From Promethearchaeota archaeon (GTDB lineage: Archaea > Asgardarchaeota > Lokiarchaeia > Sigynarchaeales > SOKP01), in contig JAUWBH010000126.1 of NCBI GenBank assembly GCA_030605085.1, forward strand, positions 1-17,718: a DNA stretch of 17,718 nt. The letters run 5' to 3'. The position numbers were made by a program, and so were the translations under genes. The notes below the pieces were generated by a model that saw only the letters and a list, made by a program, of their open reading frames with translations, did no database searches and had not been told where the DNA came from. This document shows, piece after piece, positions 14,382-17,718 of the stretch; the first letter of the stretch is position 1, and the number at the start of each line of letters is the position of its first letter.

Positions 14382-14520
14382 CATTTACTTATTGTGCAAA
14401 TATCCTTGAAAACAAATGTAATTCCATTCAAAATGTTTTGAGCGCTTTTGAGTTAAAGTCTATTATTCACCATGACATAGAAATAATTATAACTAAATTT
14501 TTTTTTTTAATCTATAAAAA

Positions 14521-17500
14521 TTAAAAAAAAGGTTCTTCTTCATCCGAAAGTGATAAATTTTCATAATAGCTCTTAAAAAAAAATAATAAATGCACAATTC
14601 TTTTTCCTTCCTCACTCATATAAAATCTAGTTGGATTGTTACTATCTCCAAAAATAATTGTACCATATTTTTCCAAACTATTCTTTCTTCTTCTAAAGAA
14701 TGAGCGTATAGTACTTACATCATCTTTTCCCATTTCATTCGCAAGATCAACAGTAGAAACTTTATCCTTTTCTTCCATAATTTTAAATATTGCAAATAAG
14801 TATTTCATAAAAGCTTTATATTTTACAATCTCAGACTTTAAAGGATTTTTAATTGATCCTATACTATGAATAAGGTTTTGTTTATATTTTCTTAATGTAT
14901 TTTCTTTATCCTCACGAACTTTTCTTATTATATTTTGATCGTCATAAGTCTTTTCTACTAATTCCAAATCAGTATGGATAACAGTATGGCAATTATGACA
15001 AACATAACCCCCTTTATGATATTTCTCTTGCATTTCTCTAACAAGCTCAGCACAAGAATATTTTTTATATAAGTCGATAAGCCTTTTTTTCTTCCTTTTT
15101 TCCCTTTCCTCTGGCGTTAGGTCTCTTAATTTATACAAATGGCTATAGTCAAATGCACGTGAGTGATCTACTATATTAAATTCTCCACAAACAGGGTAAA
15201 TTCCCCCATAAATACGATCAACAATGTATCTTTTTTTTATTCTATGAATAAGCCTAATTTTTATCTCTTTTTTATCTCTTTTACTTAACTTCCCTTGATA
15301 AAAAGCCTCTACACAAATATAAGCAAGTATATGAATAATCTCAGCTGGGAGGTCAAATATATCTTTATAAGGAAACTCTTTAGGTATGTTTTCCCAATTT
15401 ACAAATTTGTTAAAATGGGGATAGTCATCATGAATTACATTGTGGTGACATCCACATTTTATAACTACTGATTCTCTTTCCATTTTTTTAATTAAATCTT
15501 GTAAAAAATATGGATTACCTCGATTCTCGTTAAATAAGCTATACAATTCGGTAACTGTATATCCCTCTAATCTTGAATATTCATGATGAAATACTTTAGA
15601 TCTTATTCTCGGAAGAGATGTGTTTACAGTAAAACCTTCATTTAAACAATCGGGACATAAAGCCACCCCATTTCTAAAATCAAAATGTATTCCACCATCA
15701 ATATATTTCATTACATAAAGTTTTATTCTACTACCAACAATCCATTGCCGTTTTTTTCCTGTTTTATCTATCCAATATAACTCATCTTCTTTAGATTGTG
15801 TTTTAGCGGGGAATAAATCGGAATATTCTGTTTCTTTTAAAAAATTAAAAATATCTACAATTACATCAAGAAGCCCTCGTTTTGTTAAAAATAAATTAAT
15901 TTTTTTATTTATTAAATATTTAACGAATGGAGCCATAGAGAAAACAGCCCCAATTATTTTATGAGTTTTGTTTGATATTATCAATAATTTTATTATATTA
16001 ACCAAATCAGTAAAATATTTAGTAAATGTATCTGAATAATTGTTCGCCACATCTTGAAGCGTTTTAATCTCTTTCTTTGTAAGGTGTTTAAGTAAATTCT
16101 TTTCTTTTGATGTTAATTGCCTCAAAATTTCTTTATTCGCATTAGTAATAATCTCTCCTAAGCGCAAAACGATTCTAGATGTATCTATCTTCCTTAAACG
16201 TAAAATAAGTTCAGATAAGTCAGTTTTTGCAATTAGTAATAATTCAAAAATATAGAGTGATATAATCCTTCTAGAGCTTTTCAACTGAGCGCTTTGAAAA
16301 TTAAAATTTAATTTTGGTGCTAAATCTTTATACCATTTATTATACAGTTCATTGACTGCTTTCGGATTTGCTTCAATCAATTTTGCCAATCCTCTTCCTG
16401 TAAGTATAGGCATGTTTTCATTTGAAACGGTAACTGCGTAAATAATTGCCGCCGCATGCGTTAACGGATTTGAGTTTTTAGGTATGGTTATTTTACCTCT
16501 TACGGCTCTTAAAATATGTTTGTCTAATATCTCCTCGGTTTTTTCTAATATAAGTTCTTTTTGATTATCTGTGGCTTCAAATAAGGGAGCTAACCTTCTT
16601 ATATCGTTCATTACTCTCTCCTTAAAGTTAGAAACATTAATAAATCCATTAAATCCATTAAAAGTCTGCCAATATTTTTCCATGTATTGTTTATATCCTT
16701 TACCTAATAACGATTTCAATTCTTCAGAATGAAGTTTGCTTAGTATATGTCTTAATTCTTCTTTATCTTCTTCTGTAAGTTGCTCCTTTTGAATAATCTT
16801 TATTAGTTTAGATTTTTCATTTATGCTAACCATTGTACTTTTATATAGATTTTCCCTTAAAACCTCCTTGAAATTTTTTATATCAGAGTTTTGTTCGTTT
16901 AAAACTTCTTGTAAGAAAGTCTCGTTTATAATTGACTCTAATTTTTTTCCAAGTTTTTTAGCTACACTCTTTCCCTTAATGATTAAACTCTTTTCGTATC
17001 CCTTTGTTGCATATTCCTCGTGTATTGCTTGAAAGTCTCTTAGATTTTCAAAAAGGTGGCGATAATTAGGATTGAGTTTTTTACCTATTTCCGCTAAAAG
17101 CTTATCTTTTCTTTCGTTTGAAATTTTATTACTATAAAAAATATTCTTAAGGTTGCTATAGATTTCAATTATATTTTTTAGCTCGGCGTTAATTTCTTTC
17201 GATAATTCCCCTTCTGGAACTTCGTCAATATGCTCTTCTAACGTTTTTGCCCATTCTTCTTTTGGCTTATCTGATAGAATTTTATTAATCTCATTAATTT
17301 CTTCTTGTTCCTTCAAATTCTTTACTATGTGTTGCTTCCATTCTTTAAAGTCTTTAGCCTCCTTTCCAGCGCTTATGGCTCTCCTCCCTGTTTCTCGTTT
17401 ATACATCTCTTTAAGGTGTTCGTACTTATCGTCTATTTCAGATCTTAGCTTTTCTAATTTTTGAGCAAGAAGGATAGGATATCTTTCTTTTCTTGAATTA

Positions 17501-17718
17501 ATTACCGAATCGTACAAACATTTTTTATTATAATCGTAAAAACGCCGAAAATAGTACAGTTCCTCAAACATTTCCGCATTTTTTTCGGTTGTTTCCTTAA
17601 ACTTTTCGGATAATTCTTTAAGCTCTTTCTTTTCTTCTTCTGAAATTTCCCTACTTTCGTTTTTTAGACGTAGATATTGTTTTCGTTTAAAAAATTCTCT
17701 TGCCTCGTTGTATTTTTT
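14521..17718 (-). CDS. Large TFIIB-cyclin-fold/HNH-like zinc protein, 5' end beyond window
   Basis: The frame is open to the right edge, so the N-terminus is missing: 49 codons precede the first in-window ATG at 17571, for 1065 codons in all. Numbering from that ATG: 1-330 is charged and helical, probably coiled coil. Residues 362-425 (S-N-P-L-T-H-A-A-A-I-I-Y, L-T-G-R-G-L-A-K-L-I, Y-N-K-W-Y-K-D-L) resemble a TFIIB/TFB cyclin repeat. Cys/His groups follow: C-P-D-C near 638, K-C-G-C-H-H near 705, and an HNH-like module from P-V-C-G-E-F-N-I-V-D-H-S near 790 to C-H-N-C-H-T-V-I-H near 858. Residues 930-975 (V-S-T-V-D-L-A-N-E-M-G ... S-F-F-R-R-R) look like a winged helix. The combination points to DNA binding, perhaps a nuclease or transcription-associated factor, but no known family was recognised. 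The last residues are acidic. Confidence 0.65.
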   Translation of the reverse strand, partial: KKYNEAREFFKRKQYLRLKNESREISEEEKKELKELSEKFKETTEKNAEMFEELYYFRRFYDYNKKCLYDSVINSRKERYPILLAQKLEKLRSEIDDKYEHLKEMYKRETGRRAISAGKEAKDFKEWKQHIVKNLKEQEEINEINKILSDKPKEEWAKTLEEHIDEVPEGELSKEINAELKNIIEIYSNLKNIFYSNKISNERKDKLLAEIGKKLNPNYRHLFENLRDFQAIHEEYATKGYEKSLIIKGKSVAKKLGKKLESIINETFLQEVLNEQNSDIKNFKEVLRENLYKSTMVSINEKSKLIKIIQKEQLTEEDKEELRHILSKLHSEELKSLLGKGYKQYMEKYWQTFNGFNGFINVSNFKERVMNDIRRLAPLFEATDNQKELILEKTEEILDKHILRAVRGKITIPKNSNPLTHAAAIIYAVTVSNENMPILTGRGLAKLIEANPKAVNELYNKWYKDLAPKLNFNFQSAQLKSSRRIISLYIFELLLIAKTDLSELILRLRKIDTSRIVLRLGEIITNANKEILRQLTSKEKNLLKHLTKKEIKTLQDVANNYSDTFTKYFTDLVNIIKLLIISNKTHKIIGAVFSMAPFVKYLINKKINLFLTKRGLLDVIVDIFNFLKETEYSDLFPAKTQSKEDELYWIDKTGKKRQWIVGSRIKLYVMKYIDGGIHFDFRNGVALCPDCLNEGFTVNTSLPRIRSKVFHHEYSRLEGYTVTELYSLFNENRGNPYFLQDLIKKMERESVVIKCGCHHNVIHDDYPHFNKFVNWENIPKEFPYKDIFDLPAEIIHILAYICVEAFYQGKLSKRDKKEIKIRLIHRIKKRYIVDRIYGGIYPVCGEFNIVDHSRAFDYSHLYKLRDLTPEEREKRKKKRLIDLYKKYSCAELVREMQEKYHKGGYVCHNCHTVIHTDLELVEKTYDDQNIIRKVREDKENTLRKYKQNLIHSIGSIKNPLKSEIVKYKAFMKYLFAIFKIMEEKDKVSTVDLANEMGKDDVSTIRSFFRRRKNSLEKYGTIIFGDSNNPTRFYMSEEGKRIVHLLFFFKSYYENLSLSDEEEPFF

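Noticed and set aside
1..17718. CRISPR array, insertion sequence or attachment site
   Set aside because: No evenly spaced repeat series, transposase or integrase, or tRNA-end duplication was seen.

Overview
The window looks like a low-GC Asgard (Promethearchaeota, probably Loki-like) archaeal chromosome. Support: an intron-bearing tRNA-Ser, the archaeal/eukaryotic ribosomal protein S25e, a Rag/Gtr-type GTPase with HKxD G4 motif, a Bud23-like rRNA methyltransferase, a ubiquitin-like protein ending in GG plus one residue, TATA-type promoters and oligo-T ends. Lineage is inferred from gene content only; no marker phylogeny was possible.

Layout. 1-3465 (-): a very large secreted surface protein, open at the left edge. 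3563-4195 (-) and 4352-4654 (+): divergent Bud23-like methyltransferase and S25e. 4806-4910 (+): tRNA-Ser(CGA) with a 22-nt intron. 4974-8268 (-): Rag-like GTPase, MoaD/ThiS-like sulfur carrier, ubiquitin-like protein and a ThiI-like protein with a degenerate PP-loop; the last three suggest a sulfur-transfer or protein-tagging neighbourhood. 8281-9893 (-): tandem-domain metallophosphoesterase. 10191-11792 (-): two paralogous membrane-anchored hexapeptide transferases. 12001-12848 (+): coiled-coil protein with a C-terminal zinc ribbon. 13004-14337 (+): class III aminotransferase. 14521-17718 (-): large protein, open at the right edge, with a TFIIB-like cyclin fold, Cys/His clusters and an HNH-like module.

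Main discovery candidate: three unrelated genes (metallophosphoesterase, coiled-coil/zinc-ribbon protein, aminotransferase) are each broken inside a conserved motif by an insertion that must be 29 nt long to restore the family motif. Removing 29 nt regenerates P-D-L-V-S-G-V-I, C-P-x-C-G and S-G-x-E-A respectively, and full-length proteins of 527, 272 and 434 residues. In one common register every junction reads G | 29 nt | GTG. The three inserts share no clear sequence similarity but can each form a stem-loop, a perfect 9-bp stem in the aminotransferase. This looks like a class of very short fixed-length intervening sequences in protein genes (intron-like, or removed or bypassed some other way). 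The mechanism is unknown: I could not fit a canonical bulge-helix-bulge, GT-AG ends or matched bypass codons.
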